Made by a program: the position numbers and the translations under genes
In this document: piece after piece, positions 18,587-27,972 of the stretch
Numbering within the stretch: the stretch's first letter is position 1
Layout: every line of letters starts with the position of its first letter
Assembly: GCF_018070565.1 (NCBI RefSeq)
Contig: NZ_JAGPXL010000017.1
Location: 62,001 to 126,000 of the forward strand
Direction of reading: 5' to 3'
Origin: Streptomyces sp. B93
GTDB taxonomy: Bacteria; Actinomycetota; Actinomycetes; Streptomycetales; Streptomycetaceae
Length of the DNA stretch: 64,000 nt
The notes under the pieces: generated by a model
What the model was told of the DNA's origin: nothing
Database searches by the model: none
The model's input: the letters and a program-made list of their open reading frames with translations, nothing else

Positions 18587-18934
18587 CTAGCCGTAGACGG
18601 GGCCGGTGTACTTCTCGCCCGGCCCCTGGCCCGGCTCGTCCGGCACCAGCGACGCCTCGCGGAACGCCAGCTGGAGCGACTTCAGACCGTCGCGCAGCGG
18701 GGCCGCGTGGAACGAGCTGATCTCGGTGGCGCTGCCGTCCAGCAGACCGGCCAGCGCGTGGATCAGCTTGCGGGCCTCGTCGAGGTCCTTGTGCTTCGCG
18801 CCCTCCTCGGTGAGACCGAGTTTCACGGCGGCGGCGCTCATCAGATTGACGGCGACCGTCACGATCACCTCGACCGCGGGGACCTCCGCGATGTCGCGGG
18901 TCATGGCGTTGAAGTCGGGCGTCTCTTCACTCAT
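18587..18934 (-). CDS. DUF1844 protein
   Basis: A 115-residue conserved actinobacterial protein of unknown function. It contains the DUF1844 core (IVTVAVNLMSAAAVKLGL and KHKDLDEARKLIHALAGLLDG). It is found next to infC in many actinomycetes and is divergent from it here. On the minus strand TAGGGT lies seven bases before the ATG at 18934, so the message is probably leaderless. A GTG three codons upstream lies immediately after that -10 element and is less likely. Confidence 0.85.
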   Translation of the reverse strand: MSEETPDFNAMTRDIAEVPAVEVIVTVAVNLMSAAAVKLGLTEEGAKHKDLDEARKLIHALAGLLDGSATEISSFHAAPLRDGLKSLQLAFREASLVPDEPGQGPGEKYTGPVYG

Positions 18935-18941
18935 GCGGTTC

Positions 18942-18947
18942 ACCCTA
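18942..18947 (-). promoter_or_regulatory. -10 element (TAGGGT) of the DUF1844 gene
   Basis: Reads TAGGGT on the minus strand, ending seven bases before the ATG at 18934; fits a leaderless start. Confidence 0.5.
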
Positions 18948-18982
18948 GAGGCAGCGCGGCGTCCGGTCCCAGTCGGTCTCGG

Positions 18983-19012
18983 TTAGCCCTGACACGCCGG
19001 AGCTGCTAACCT
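18983..19012 (+). promoter_or_regulatory. Probable infC operon promoter
   Basis: TTAGCC, an 18-base spacer and TAACCT. It would give a transcript start near 19019 and a 5' leader of about 300 bases before infC. Confidence 0.45.
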
Positions 19013-19315
19013 TGTGTAACGACCGGTCGGACCCGTATGCCCATGGCCCGCGAGCCCGACCTACAAGTGGAGGCTTCGAACTCCCACCTTCCGCCCTCAG
19101 GGCGGTAGGTCACCGGTCAGGCGGCCCCGCCCACGCGGCGGGCGGTCGCCCGAAAGCGCGCCCCGCGGTCCCCGTGGCGGTGCTCCGGTAGTTCGAGGAG
19201 CCCCGCCTGTGATCGTCCGGGGCATTTTTTGCGTCTCGGTGCGGTTAGGTCTATCGAATACAGACGTTACGCGGCTGTCCGCCAGGCCGTCGCGTGGTGC
19301 TACCGAGGAGGATCC
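19013..19315 (+). promoter_or_regulatory. Structured 5' leader of infC-rpmI-rplT
   Basis: About 300 non-coding bases rich in dyads. A hairpin lies at 19088-19110 (stem CCGCCC-TCA-GGGCGG with flanking ACC/GGT pairs), further GC-rich complementary stretches at 19115-19185, and then a terminator-like hairpin. In other bacteria this operon is autoregulated by L20 or by leader attenuation, so a regulatory leader is expected; the mechanism here is inference. Confidence 0.55.
19200..19230 (+). terminator. Attenuator-like hairpin with T-tract before infC
   Basis: GCCCCG (19200-19205) pairs with CGGGGC (19218-19223) across a 12-base loop and is followed at once by ATTTTTT. A true U-tract is unusual in this GC-rich genome. 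The hairpin lies 86 bases before infC, inside the leader, so it most likely acts as a regulated attenuator. Confidence 0.65.
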
Positions 19316-19957
19316 ATCAGCGCCGAGCCCCGCATCAACGACCGGATTCGCGTTCCCGAGGTGCGACTTGTCGGTCCCAGTGGCGAGCAGGTGGGCATCG
19401 TCCCGCTGGCCAAGGCACTGGAGCTTGCGCAGGAGTACGACCTGGACCTGGTCGAGGTCGCGGCGAACGCCCGTCCGCCCGTGTGCAAGCTCATGGACTA
19501 CGGGAAGTTCAAGTACGAGTCGGCCATGAAGGCCCGTGAGGCGCGCAAGAACCAGGCGCACACGGTCATCAAGGAGATGAAGCTCCGGCCGAAGATCGAC
19601 CCGCACGACTATGACACCAAGAAGGGTCACGTCGTCCGGTTCCTCAAGCAGGGCGACAAGGTCAAGATCACGATCATGTTCCGTGGTCGCGAGCAGTCCC
19701 GTCCCGAACTGGGCTACCGACTGCTCCAGCGTCTCGCGGAGGACGTCCAGGACCTCGGCTTCGTGGAGTCGAACCCGAAGCAGGACGGCCGAAACATGAT
19801 CATGGTTCTCGGTCCGCACAAGAAGAAGACCGAGGCGATGGCCGAGGCCCGCCAGGCGCAGGAGGCCCGCAAGGCCGAAGCGAAGGCCAACCCCGGCCGC
19901 TCGCAGAACGCCGCGGACGCCCCCCAGGCGTCGGCCGAGGAGCCTGCCGAGGCGTGA
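19316..19957 (+). CDS. infC: Translation initiation factor IF-3
   Basis: A 213-residue IF-3: N-domain (INDRIRVPEVRLVGPSGEQVG, given in part), linker, and C-domain (KEMKLRPKIDPHDYDTKKG, VKITIMFRGRE), with a charged Ala/Glu/Lys-rich tail typical of actinomycetes. IF-3 keeps ribosomal subunits apart and proofreads the start codon. The start is set at ATC 19316 because an AGGAGG site lies four bases upstream and no ATG, GTG or TTG lies near the conserved N-terminus. IF-3 genes classically use a rare start so that IF-3 represses its own translation. The nearest standard start in frame (19229) lies upstream of the ribosome site. Confidence 0.93.
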   Translation: MSAEPRINDRIRVPEVRLVGPSGEQVGIVPLAKALELAQEYDLDLVEVAANARPPVCKLMDYGKFKYESAMKAREARKNQAHTVIKEMKLRPKIDPHDYDTKKGHVVRFLKQGDKVKITIMFRGREQSRPELGYRLLQRLAEDVQDLGFVESNPKQDGRNMIMVLGPHKKKTEAMAEARQAQEARKAEAKANPGRSQNAADAPQASAEEPAEA

Positions 19958-20077
19958 TCCCCCTGGACGCGCGTCACCCCGCGCCGTCCCAGGCAGTAAC
20001 CGAAACAAGCGACGCTCCACCGTGCCCGGTCCGATGGCCGGGCACCGGAGCGCCACCCACGAGGAGAGAACGGCGCT

Positions 20078-20272
20078 ATGCCGAAGAACAAGTCGCACAG
20101 CGGTGCCAGCAAGCGCTTCAAGGTCACCGGCTCCGGCAAGGTGCTCCGTGAGCGCGCCGGCAAGCGCCACCTGCTCGAGCACAAGTCGTCCCGACTGACG
20201 CGTCGCCTCACCGGCAACGCCGAGATGGCCCCGGGCGACGCCAAGAAGATCAAGAAGCTTCTCGGCAAGTGA
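20078..20272 (+). CDS. rpmI: 50S ribosomal protein L35
   Basis: A 64-residue, Lys/Arg-rich protein with the L35 signature MPKNKSHSGASKRFKVTG and the end KKIKKLLGK. A GAGGAGAGA ribosome site precedes the ATG. It lies 120 bases after infC and 94 bases before rplT in the conserved infC-rpmI-rplT operon. Confidence 0.97.
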   Translation: MPKNKSHSGASKRFKVTGSGKVLRERAGKRHLLEHKSSRLTRRLTGNAEMAPGDAKKIKKLLGK

Positions 20273-20366
20273 CGTCGGGCGCGGTGTGCGCCTGACCTCC
20301 GACCGGGACCCAATCGAATTCGGGCCGTGTGACGACCACCGCGGCCCCGCTACAAGGAGTTAAGAA

Positions 20367-20750
20367 GTGGCACGCGTCAAGCGGGCAGTCAACGCCCACA
20401 AGAAGCGCCGGGCGATCCTCGAGCAGGCCTCCGGCTACCGCGGTCAGCGTTCGCGCCTGTACCGCAAGGCCAAGGAGCAGGTCACCCACTCGCTGGTCTA
20501 CAACTACAACGACCGCAAGAAGCGCAAGGGCGACTTCCGCCAGCTGTGGATCCAGCGCATCAACGCCGCGGCCCGCGCCAACGGCATCACGTACAACCGC
20601 TTCATCCAGGGTCTGAAGGCCGCCAACGTCGAGGTCGACCGCAAGATCCTCGCCGAGCTGGCCGTCAACGACCCGGGCGCGTTCGCCGCGCTGGTCGAGG
20701 TGGCGCAGAAGGCGCTGCCGAGCGACGTCAACGCGCCGAAGGCCGCGTGA
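20367..20750 (+). CDS. rplT: 50S ribosomal protein L20
   Basis: A 127-residue ribosomal protein: ARVKRAVNAHKKRRAILEQA at the start, YRGQRSRLYRKAKEQ, and RKGDFRQLWIQRINAAARANG. L20 binds 23S rRNA early in assembly and, in several bacteria, represses its own operon. It starts with GTG after an AAGGAGT site. A strong terminator follows 25 bases after the stop. Confidence 0.97.
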   Translation: MARVKRAVNAHKKRRAILEQASGYRGQRSRLYRKAKEQVTHSLVYNYNDRKKRKGDFRQLWIQRINAAARANGITYNRFIQGLKAANVEVDRKILAELAVNDPGAFAALVEVAQKALPSDVNAPKAA

Positions 20751-20775
20751 CACTGCGCTGGCTTTGAGCCGACGT

Positions 20776-20811
20776 GACTGGGCCCGCAGGTTTTGTCCTG
20801 CGGGTCCAGTC
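20776..20811 (+). terminator. Terminator of the infC-rpmI-rplT operon
   Basis: A 15-base stem GACTGGGCCCGCAGG (20776-20790) pairs, with one G-T pair, with CCTGCGGGTCCAGTC (20797-20811). The loop is TTTTGT. Stem flanks extend further with G-U type pairs. Confidence 0.88.
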
Positions 20812-20850
20812 GTGTCGGGGTACGTAGTCGTGACGGTGCGGGTGGTCGGT

Positions 20851-20878
20851 GGCTGGTCGCGCAGGTCCCCGCGCCCCT
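20851..20878 (+). repeat. Dispersed 28-bp intergenic repeat, copy 1
   Basis: Starts GGCTGGTCGCGCAG and ends GTCCCCGCGCCCCT, one base different from the majority form. It is preceded by a GGTGCGGGT-like flank. It lies between the rplT terminator and the TrmH gene. Confidence 0.85.
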
Positions 20879-20928
20879 AGGTGGGACGGCTTCCGCTCCC
20901 TCAGAAGTTGCCGAAGGTGAAACAGGAC

Positions 20929-21771
<843 letters not shown>

Positions 21772-21824
21772 TAGGGTGACCAGCTCGGGGGCCCACTGGA
21801 CAAGCCGAGAGGTGGGGTACGGGG

Positions 21825-22955
21825 ATGAGCGTCGGCACGAGCAGCGCACCGGGAGGGCACCGGGCGCGCCCGCCCGCCGACGCCGGTGATCCCGGCGGGC
21901 CCGGCTTGCACCCCGACGACCTGCCCGACGGACTCGTCGTCGCCGACGAGCGCGGCCGGGTGGTCTGCTTCAACGCCGCCGCCGAGCGCATCACCGCCGT
22001 CCCCGCCGCCGAGGCCCTCGGACAGCGGCTGGAGAAGGCGCTGCCGTTAGAGGACCTGGAGGGCAGGCGCTGGTGGCAGCTGACCGACCCGTACGGCGGC
22101 CTCGCCATCCGCGTGCGGCAGCCCGAGCGGAACCTGCTGCTGCCGGGCGGGCGGGAGGTGCTGGTCGCCGCCCGCTATGTGCGCGCCGCCCCCACCGGGC
22201 CGGTCCAGCGGGTCGTGGTCTCGCTGCGCGACACCGAGGCGCGGCGCCGCACCGAGCGCAGCCACGCCGAGCTGATCGCCACCGTCGCGCACGAGCTGCG
22301 CTCCCCGCTCACCTCGGTGAAGGGGTTCACGGCCACCCTGCTGGCGAAGTGGGAGCGGTTCACGGACGACCAGAAGCGGCTGATGCTGGAGACCGTCGAC
22401 GCCGACGCCGACCGGGTCACCCGCCTCATCGCCGAGCTGCTCGACATCTCCCGCATCGACTCCGGACGCCTGGAGGTGCGCCGCCAGCCCGTCGACATCG
22501 GCGCCGCCGTCGGCCGCCACATCCAGGCCTACGTCGCCGCCGGGCAGTCCGCCGACCGGTTCCTGCTCCGCATCGAGCAGCCGCTGCCCGACCTGTGGGC
22601 CGACCCCGACAAGGTCGACCAGGTCCTGAGCAACCTGCTGGAAAATGCGGTGCGGCACGGCGAGGGGACCGTCACCATTGACATCACGGCCACGGCGTCA
22701 CCCCGCGAGGGCGAGGACACCGGCACGTCGGTCACCGTGAGCGACGAGGGCCCAGGCATCCCGGAGGAGTCCATGAACCGCGTCTTCACCCGCTTCTGGC
22801 GGGGCAGCAAGCGCGGCGGCACCGGACTCGGGCTGTACATCGTCAAGGGCATCGTCGAGGCCCACGGCGGCACCATCACGGTCGGCCGCGCCCCCGGCGG
22901 CGGCGCCGAGTTCCGATTTACGTTGCCCGTGAGCGCTCCGGCCTATCTCGCCTGA
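21825..22955 (+). CDS. Soluble PAS-domain sensor histidine kinase (orphan)
   Basis: A 376-residue kinase without a transmembrane segment. A PAS fold spans residues about 25-130 (LPDGLVVADERGRVVCFNAAAERI in part). The dimerisation helix carries the phospho-accepting His in VAHELRSPLTSVKG, and the ATPase has N-box NLLENAVRH, DEGPGIPEE and GGTGLGLYIVKG. No response regulator gene is adjacent, so its partner must be elsewhere. The ATG at 21825 follows GAGGTGGGG. The signal is unknown; a cytoplasmic redox or ligand cue through the PAS domain is plausible. Confidence 0.9.
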   Translation: MSVGTSSAPGGHRARPPADAGDPGGPGLHPDDLPDGLVVADERGRVVCFNAAAERITAVPAAEALGQRLEKALPLEDLEGRRWWQLTDPYGGLAIRVRQPERNLLLPGGREVLVAARYVRAAPTGPVQRVVVSLRDTEARRRTERSHAELIATVAHELRSPLTSVKGFTATLLAKWERFTDDQKRLMLETVDADADRVTRLIAELLDISRIDSGRLEVRRQPVDIGAAVGRHIQAYVAAGQSADRFLLRIEQPLPDLWADPDKVDQVLSNLLENAVRHGEGTVTIDITATASPREGEDTGTSVTVSDEGPGIPEESMNRVFTRFWRGSKRGGTGLGLYIVKGIVEAHGGTITVGRAPGGGAEFRFTLPVSAPAYLA

Positions 22956-22991
22956 GCGGCCCGCGGGCGCATTCGCCTGTCCCCACCCCGT

Positions 22992-22997
22992 TAGACT
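22992..22997 (+). promoter_or_regulatory. -10 element before the pheS leader ORF
   Basis: TAGACT ends six bases before ATG 23004, the spacing of a leaderless transcript. Confidence 0.45.
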
Positions 22998-23003
22998 CGG
23001 CCA

Positions 23004-23045
23004 ATGGCACCTTTGTGTCCTGCTCGCGGCCCTTCGAGTCGGTGA
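23004..23045 (+). CDS. Putative 13-codon leader peptide upstream of pheS
   Basis: A short ORF encodes MAPLCPARGPSSR and ends 38 bases before pheS. Its ATG sits exactly where a leaderless transcript from TAGACT would begin. It has no phenylalanine codon, so it does not fit classical Phe attenuation; it may be a positional uORF or chance. The pheS mRNA leader would be about 80 bases. Confidence 0.3.
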   Translation: MAPLCPARGPSSR

Positions 23046-23083
23046 CGGGGACTCCAGCCAGCCAATCGGAAGCACGGGAAGAG

Positions 23084-24205
23084 ATGTCGGCACCCAATAA
23101 GTCGTACGACCCTGTCGAGGTCGAGACGTTGAAACCGGAAGAGATCGAGCGCATGCGGGACGAGGCGCTCGCCGCCTTCGCCGCCGCGGACTCCCTCGAC
23201 GCACTCCACGAGGCCAAGGTCGCCCACACCGGCCCGGCCTCCCCGCTGGCCCTCGCCAACCGCGAGATCGGCGCCCTGCCGCCGCACGCCAAGGCCGACG
23301 CGGGCAAGCGGGTCGGCATGGCCCGCGGCGCCGTGAACAAGGCCCTCGCCGCCCGCCAGGCCGAGCTGGAGGCCGAGCGCGACGCGCGGGTGCTGGTCGA
23401 GGAGGACGTGGACGTCACGCTGCCCTACGACCGTGTCCCCGCGGGCGCCCGGCACCCGCTGACCACGCTGTCGGAGCGCATCGAGGACATCTTCGTGGCC
23501 ATGGGCTACGAGGTCGCCGAGGGCCCCGAGGTCGAGGCCGAGTGGTTCAACTTCGACGCCCTGAACATCGGCCCGGACCACCCGGCCCGCGGCGAGGCGG
23601 ACACCTTCTTCGTGCAGGGCCCCGAGGGCGGCACCGAGTCCGGTGTCGTGCTGCGCACCCACACCTCGCCGGTGCAGATCCGCTCCCTGCTCAGCCGTGA
23701 GCTGCCGGTCTACGTGATCTGCCCGGGGCGCGTCTACCGCACCGACGAGCTGGACGCCACCCACACCCCGGTCTTCCACCAGGTCGAGCTGCTCGCCGTC
23801 GACGAGGGCCTGACCATGGCGGACCTCAAGGGCACCCTGGACCACATGGTCCAGTCCCTGTTCGGCGAGGGCATGAAGACCCGGCTGCGGCCGAACTTCT
23901 TCCCGTTCACCGAGCCGTCCGCCGAGATGGACATGCTCTGCTACGTCTGCAAGGGCGCGTCCGTCGGCAACCCCGACCGGCCCTGCCGGACCTGCTCGTC
24001 CGAGGGCTGGATCGAGCTGGGCGGCTGCGGCATGGTCAACCCGCGGGTGCTGACCGCCTGCGGCGTCGACCCGGAGAAGTACAGCGGCTTCGCCTTCGGG
24101 TTCGGCATCGAGCGGATGCTGATGTTCCGCCACAACGTCGAGGACATGCGAGACATGGTCGAGGGTGACGTCCGGTTCACCCGGCCGTTCGGGATGGAGA
24201 TCTGA
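23084..24205 (+). CDS. pheS: Phenylalanyl-tRNA synthetase alpha subunit
   Basis: A 373-residue class II synthetase subunit. The N-terminal coiled coil (residues about 10-95) is followed by the catalytic core with PAGARHPLTTLSERIEDIF, FNFDALNIGPDHPARGEADTFF (in part), LRTHTSPVQIR, GRVYRTDELDATHTPVFHQ and the C-terminal GIERMLMFRH. With PheT it charges tRNA-Phe as an alpha2-beta2 enzyme. ATG 23084 follows GGGAAGAG; an in-frame GTG at 23015 would add 23 residues not seen in the family. It overlaps pheT by one base. Confidence 0.96.
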   Translation: MSAPNKSYDPVEVETLKPEEIERMRDEALAAFAAADSLDALHEAKVAHTGPASPLALANREIGALPPHAKADAGKRVGMARGAVNKALAARQAELEAERDARVLVEEDVDVTLPYDRVPAGARHPLTTLSERIEDIFVAMGYEVAEGPEVEAEWFNFDALNIGPDHPARGEADTFFVQGPEGGTESGVVLRTHTSPVQIRSLLSRELPVYVICPGRVYRTDELDATHTPVFHQVELLAVDEGLTMADLKGTLDHMVQSLFGEGMKTRLRPNFFPFTEPSAEMDMLCYVCKGASVGNPDRPCRTCSSEGWIELGGCGMVNPRVLTACGVDPEKYSGFAFGFGIERMLMFRHNVEDMRDMVEGDVRFTRPFGMEI

Positions 24206-26718
24206 TGCGGGTCCCGCTTTCTTGGCTGCGGGAGTACGTCGACCTGCCGGAGACGGAAACCGGTCGGGACGTGCAGGCCAAGCTCATTTCGGCCGGTCTC
24301 GAGGTCGAGACCGTCGAGCAGCTCGGCGACGGGCTCAAGGGCCCGCTGGTCGTCGGCCAGGTGCTGACCATCGAGGAGCTGACGGAGTTCAAGAAGCCGA
24401 TCCGCTTCTGCACCGTCGACGTCGGCCGGGCCAACGGCACCGGCGAGCCCCAGGAGCTGATCTGCGGCGCACGCAACTTCGCCGTCGGCGACAAGGTCGT
24501 CGTCGTGCTGCCGGGCGCGGTCCTCCCGGGCGGCTTCGCCATCTCCGCCCGCAAGACCTACGGCCGGACCTCCCACGGCATGATCTGCTCCAGCGACGAG
24601 CTGGGCATGGGCGACGACGGCAGCAAGGGCATCATCGTGCTGCCGCCGGAGACCGAGGTCGGCAAGGACGCCATCGAGCTGCTGGAACTGGTCGACGAGG
24701 TCCTCGACATCGCCGTCACGCCCGACCGCGGCTACTGCCTGTCGATCCGCGGCGTGGCCCGCGAGACCGCCACCGCCTACGGCCTGCCGCTGCGCGACCC
24801 CGCGCTGCTCGACGTGCCCGGTCCGAACGCGTTCGGCTACCCGGTCGCGGTCTCCGACCCGCTCGGCTGCGACCGCTTCACCGCCCGCACCGTCACCGGC
24901 CTCGACCCCGAGGCCCGCTCCCCGATCTGGCTCAGGCGCCGCCTCCAGAAGGCCGGCATGCGGCCGATCTCGCTCGCCGTCGACATCACCAACTACGTGA
25001 TGCTCGAACTCGGCCAGCCGCTGCACGCCTACGACCGCGGCCTGGTCCAGGGCACCATCGGCGTGCGCCGCGCCGAGCCCGGTGAGAAGCTCACCACCCT
25101 CGACGGCGTCAAGCGCACCCTGGACGCCGAGGACCTGGTGATCACCGACGAGCGCGGCCCGATCGGGCTCGCGGGCGTCATGGGCGGCGCCAACACCGAG
25201 ATCGCGGACCACGAGGACACGGAGAACGCCACTTCCGACGTGGTGATCGAGGCCGCCCACTTCGACCCGGTCGCCATCGCCCGCACCGCGCGCCGCCACA
25301 AGCTCTCCTCCGAGGCGTCCCGCCGCTTCGAGCGCGGCGTCGACCCGCAGGCCGCTGCCGCCGCCGCACAGCGCACCGTCGACCTGCTGGTCCTCCTCGC
25401 GGGCGGCACCGCCGAGGCCGGGGTCACCGAGGTCGTCACCCCGTCCGCGCCGCACACCATCACCATCCCCGCGGACCACCCCGACAAGGTCGCCGGTGTC
25501 GTCTACGGCCGGGAGACCGTCGTACGCCGTCTCCAGGAGGTCGGCTGCGACGTGTACGGGCAGGACGAGCTGCTCGTCACCGTGCCGTCCTGGCGGCCCG
25601 ACCTGACCGACCCCAACGACCTCGCCGAAGAGGTCATCCGGCTGGAGGGCTACGAGAACCTGCCCTCCACGCTGCCCAAGCCGCCGTCCGGCCGTGGCCT
25701 GACCCACCGGCAGCGGCTGCACCGCCGGATCGGCCGGGCGCTCGCCGGTGCGGGCTGTGTGGAGGCGCCCAACTACCCCTTCGTCAGCGAGCAGGTCTTC
25801 GACCAGCTCGGCCTGGCGAAGGACGACCCGGCCCGCCGCGTCGTCAGGCTGACCAACCCGCTCAGCGACGAGGAGCCCGCGCTGCGCACGTCGCTGCTGC
25901 CGGGCCTGCTCGGCGCGCTGCGCCGCAACCACGGCCGCGGCAGCCACGACCTCGCCCTCTTCGAGACCGGGCTGGTCTTCCTGCCGCGCGAGGAGCAGCG
26001 GGTCGCCGCCGGGCTGCCCGTCGACCGGCGCCCCACCGACGAGGAGATCGCCGAACTCGGCGCCGCGCTGCCCGAGCAGCCGCGCCATGTCGCCGTCGTC
26101 CTCGCGGGCGCCCGTGAACAGGCCGGATGGTGGGGCAAGGGCCGTCCGGCGGACTGGGCCGACGCGGTCGAGGCCGCGCGGACCGTGGCAGCCGAGACCG
26201 GCGTCGAGCTGATCGTCCGCAAGGGCCAGTACGGGCCCTGGCACCCGGGCCGGTGCGCCGAGCTGGCGATCACCGTCGACGGTGCGCAGAAGGTCGTCGG
26301 CCACGCCGGAGAGCTGCACCCGCGCGTGGTGAAGGCCCTCGGCCTGCCCGAGCGCACCTGTGCGACGGAGCTGGACCTGGACGCCCTGGAGCGGGCCGCC
26401 GACGGCACCCCGCAGGCGCCGTCCATCTCCACCTTCCCGGTCGCCACGCAGGACGTCGCCCTGGTCGTCGACCGGCCGGTCCCACACACCGAGGTGGAGG
26501 CCGCGCTGCGCGAGGGCGCCGGTGAACTGCTGGAGTCCATCCGGCTGTTCGACGTCTACGAGAACGCGGAGCAGCTGGGTGAGGGACGCAAGTCGCTCGC
26601 CTACGCGCTGCGGTTCCGGGCGGCGGACCGGACACTGACGGTGGACGAGGCGTCGGCGGCTCGGGACGCGGCGGTTTCGCTGGCCGCTGAGAGGACGGGG
26701 GCGGTGTTGCGGGGCTAG
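24205..26718 (+). CDS. pheT: Phenylalanyl-tRNA synthetase beta subunit
   Basis: An 837-residue subunit of usual length. It has the tRNA-binding EMAP-like domain (residues about 42-155), the B3/B4 editing domain (about 210-365, SPIWLRRRLQKAGMRPISLAVD in part), B5, the catalytic-like core and the C-terminal ferredoxin-fold anticodon-binding domain (about 740-837, ISTFPVATQDVALVVD). The start ATG shares its first base with the pheS stop codon (TGATG), ensuring coupled synthesis of both subunits. Confidence 0.96.
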   Translation: MRVPLSWLREYVDLPETETGRDVQAKLISAGLEVETVEQLGDGLKGPLVVGQVLTIEELTEFKKPIRFCTVDVGRANGTGEPQELICGARNFAVGDKVVVVLPGAVLPGGFAISARKTYGRTSHGMICSSDELGMGDDGSKGIIVLPPETEVGKDAIELLELVDEVLDIAVTPDRGYCLSIRGVARETATAYGLPLRDPALLDVPGPNAFGYPVAVSDPLGCDRFTARTVTGLDPEARSPIWLRRRLQKAGMRPISLAVDITNYVMLELGQPLHAYDRGLVQGTIGVRRAEPGEKLTTLDGVKRTLDAEDLVITDERGPIGLAGVMGGANTEIADHEDTENATSDVVIEAAHFDPVAIARTARRHKLSSEASRRFERGVDPQAAAAAAQRTVDLLVLLAGGTAEAGVTEVVTPSAPHTITIPADHPDKVAGVVYGRETVVRRLQEVGCDVYGQDELLVTVPSWRPDLTDPNDLAEEVIRLEGYENLPSTLPKPPSGRGLTHRQRLHRRIGRALAGAGCVEAPNYPFVSEQVFDQLGLAKDDPARRVVRLTNPLSDEEPALRTSLLPGLLGALRRNHGRGSHDLALFETGLVFLPREEQRVAAGLPVDRRPTDEEIAELGAALPEQPRHVAVVLAGAREQAGWWGKGRPADWADAVEAARTVAAETGVELIVRKGQYGPWHPGRCAELAITVDGAQKVVGHAGELHPRVVKALGLPERTCATELDLDALERAADGTPQAPSISTFPVATQDVALVVDRPVPHTEVEAALREGAGELLESIRLFDVYENAEQLGEGRKSLAYALRFRAADRTLTVDEASAARDAAVSLAAERTGAVLRG

Positions 26719-26746
26719 GTGGTCCTGCCGGGTGCGGGTTGTCTGT

Positions 26747-26774
26747 GGCTGGTCGCGCAGTTCCCCGCGCCCCT
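26747..26774 (+). repeat. Dispersed 28-bp intergenic repeat, copy 2
   Basis: Majority form: starts GGCTGGTCGCGCAG, ends TTCCCCGCGCCCCT. It begins 29 bases after the pheT stop and is flanked on the left by GCCGGGTGCGGGTT. Confidence 0.9.
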
Positions 26775-26775
26775 T

Positions 26776-26795
26776 GTGGGGGGCGAGCCCCCCAC
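26776..26795 (+). terminator. Hairpin after pheT
   Basis: GTGGGGGG pairs with CCCCCCAC around a CGAG loop, immediately after the 28-bp repeat. A second hairpin (26889-26913, stem AGACCGGCC) lies further on and may belong to the next gene's leader. Confidence 0.6.
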
Positions 26796-26946
26796 ACCCC
26801 CCGCACCATCCCCATCCCCTCTCATTTCACTCGTTCGGGTGGCAAGTCAGGGCGCTTGGCTTATCCGGGTCAAGTGGTCGACAGAATCAGACCGGCCTCT
26901 TCGGGGCCGGTCTGTGCTGTCCGGGCCTGATGGGGGGCCAATCGGC

Positions 26947-27972
26947 ATGATGCGCATCGGTCTGGGGCGGCGGTTGCTCGCGCTCGGACTTCCCACGGCA
27001 TGGGGCGCGGCGGCCATCGGCTACAAGCTGGCGTGTCCGCTCGCCGAGCAGAGCGGGCTCGGGGCGCGGATCGTCACCAGCGCCGTCTTCCTCGCCGTGG
27101 GTACCGGCCTCGTGCACCAGGTGCGGCGTGGTCCGCTGCGGGAGCTGAAGCGGGTCCGCAAGGTGGCGGGCGAGGCCCAGGACGCGCTGCTGCGTCCGCT
27201 GCCACCGCGGGTCGGCGGGCTGGACGTGGCCGCGGTGCGGCTCTCCGCGGACCGCGGTGCCGCGATGGGCGGCGATCTGTACGAGGTGGTCGCCACCGAG
27301 TACGGCGTCCGGGCCGTGGTGGGCGATGTGCGCGGGCACGGCATCGCCGCCTTCGGCACCGTCTCCGCGGTCCTCGGCAGTTTCCGTGAGGCCGCGCACG
27401 ACGAGCCCGGCCTCGACCGGGTGCTGCGCCGACTGGACCGGGCCCTCGCCCGGCACCTGAGTGAGCAGGCCACCGAGGGGGAGGACTTCGTCACCGTCCT
27501 CCTGCTGGAGATCGGCCGCGACGGCCGGGTGCGCGCCCTCAACTGCGGCCACCCGTGGCCGTACCGGCTGCGGGGCACCGGGGTGGTGCCCCTCGCCCGG
27601 GCCGACCCGCTGCCGCCGCTGGGTCTCTTCCCGCTCCCCGACGACGAGCTGACCGCCGTGAGCTGTGGCCGTCTGCGGCCCGGCGAGGCGCTGTTCCTGT
27701 ACACGGACGGTGCCGCGGACGCCCGGGACGGTCATGGCCGGTTCTTTCCCCTGGAGACGGTGCTGACGGAGGCGTTGCGGCAGCGTCCACCGACTCCGCA
27801 GATGCTCGTGGGCGCCGTCTTCACCCGCCTCCTGCGCCATACGGCGGGCCGCCCCGCCGATGACGTGGCCCTGCTGGTGCTGGCCGACGAGGGGCCGCGA
27901 AGACGTCGTACAGGGCCGCCGGACACCGCCCGAACAGCGGTGACCCGCCCACGGCCGCGGGTGCGCGGTTAG
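26947..27972 (+). CDS. PP2C/SpoIIE-type serine/threonine phosphatase, membrane-anchored
   Basis: A 341-residue protein with two hydrophobic segments (residues about 8-28 and 35-55) and a cytoplasmic SpoIIE/RsbU-type phosphatase domain at about 75-315. The metal-binding acidic residues are present: AAMGGDLYEV, VVGDVRGHGIAAFG, LYTDGAADARDG and PADDVALLVL. Such enzymes often dephosphorylate anti-sigma-factor antagonists; Streptomyces has dozens. The ATG doublet at 26947/26950 is the start after GGGGGGCC. An open frame upstream through the repeat is a GC artefact. The partner is not adjacent. Confidence 0.85.
   Translation: MMRIGLGRRLLALGLPTAWGAAAIGYKLACPLAEQSGLGARIVTSAVFLAVGTGLVHQVRRGPLRELKRVRKVAGEAQDALLRPLPPRVGGLDVAAVRLSADRGAAMGGDLYEVVATEYGVRAVVGDVRGHGIAAFGTVSAVLGSFREAAHDEPGLDRVLRRLDRALARHLSEQATEGEDFVTVLLLEIGRDGRVRALNCGHPWPYRLRGTGVVPLARADPLPPLGLFPLPDDELTAVSCGRLRPGEALFLYTDGAADARDGHGRFFPLETVLTEALRQRPPTPQMLVGAVFTRLLRHTAGRPADDVALLVLADEGPRRRRTGPPDTARTAVTRPRPRVRG

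Noticed and set aside
19229..19315. Upstream GTG start for infC
   Set aside because: It lies before the AGGAGG site, inside the T-tract of the attenuator, and would add residues not seen at the IF-3 N-terminus.
24205..26718. Large antisense open frames across pheT
   Set aside because: They mirror codon bias of the sense gene and are not independent genes.
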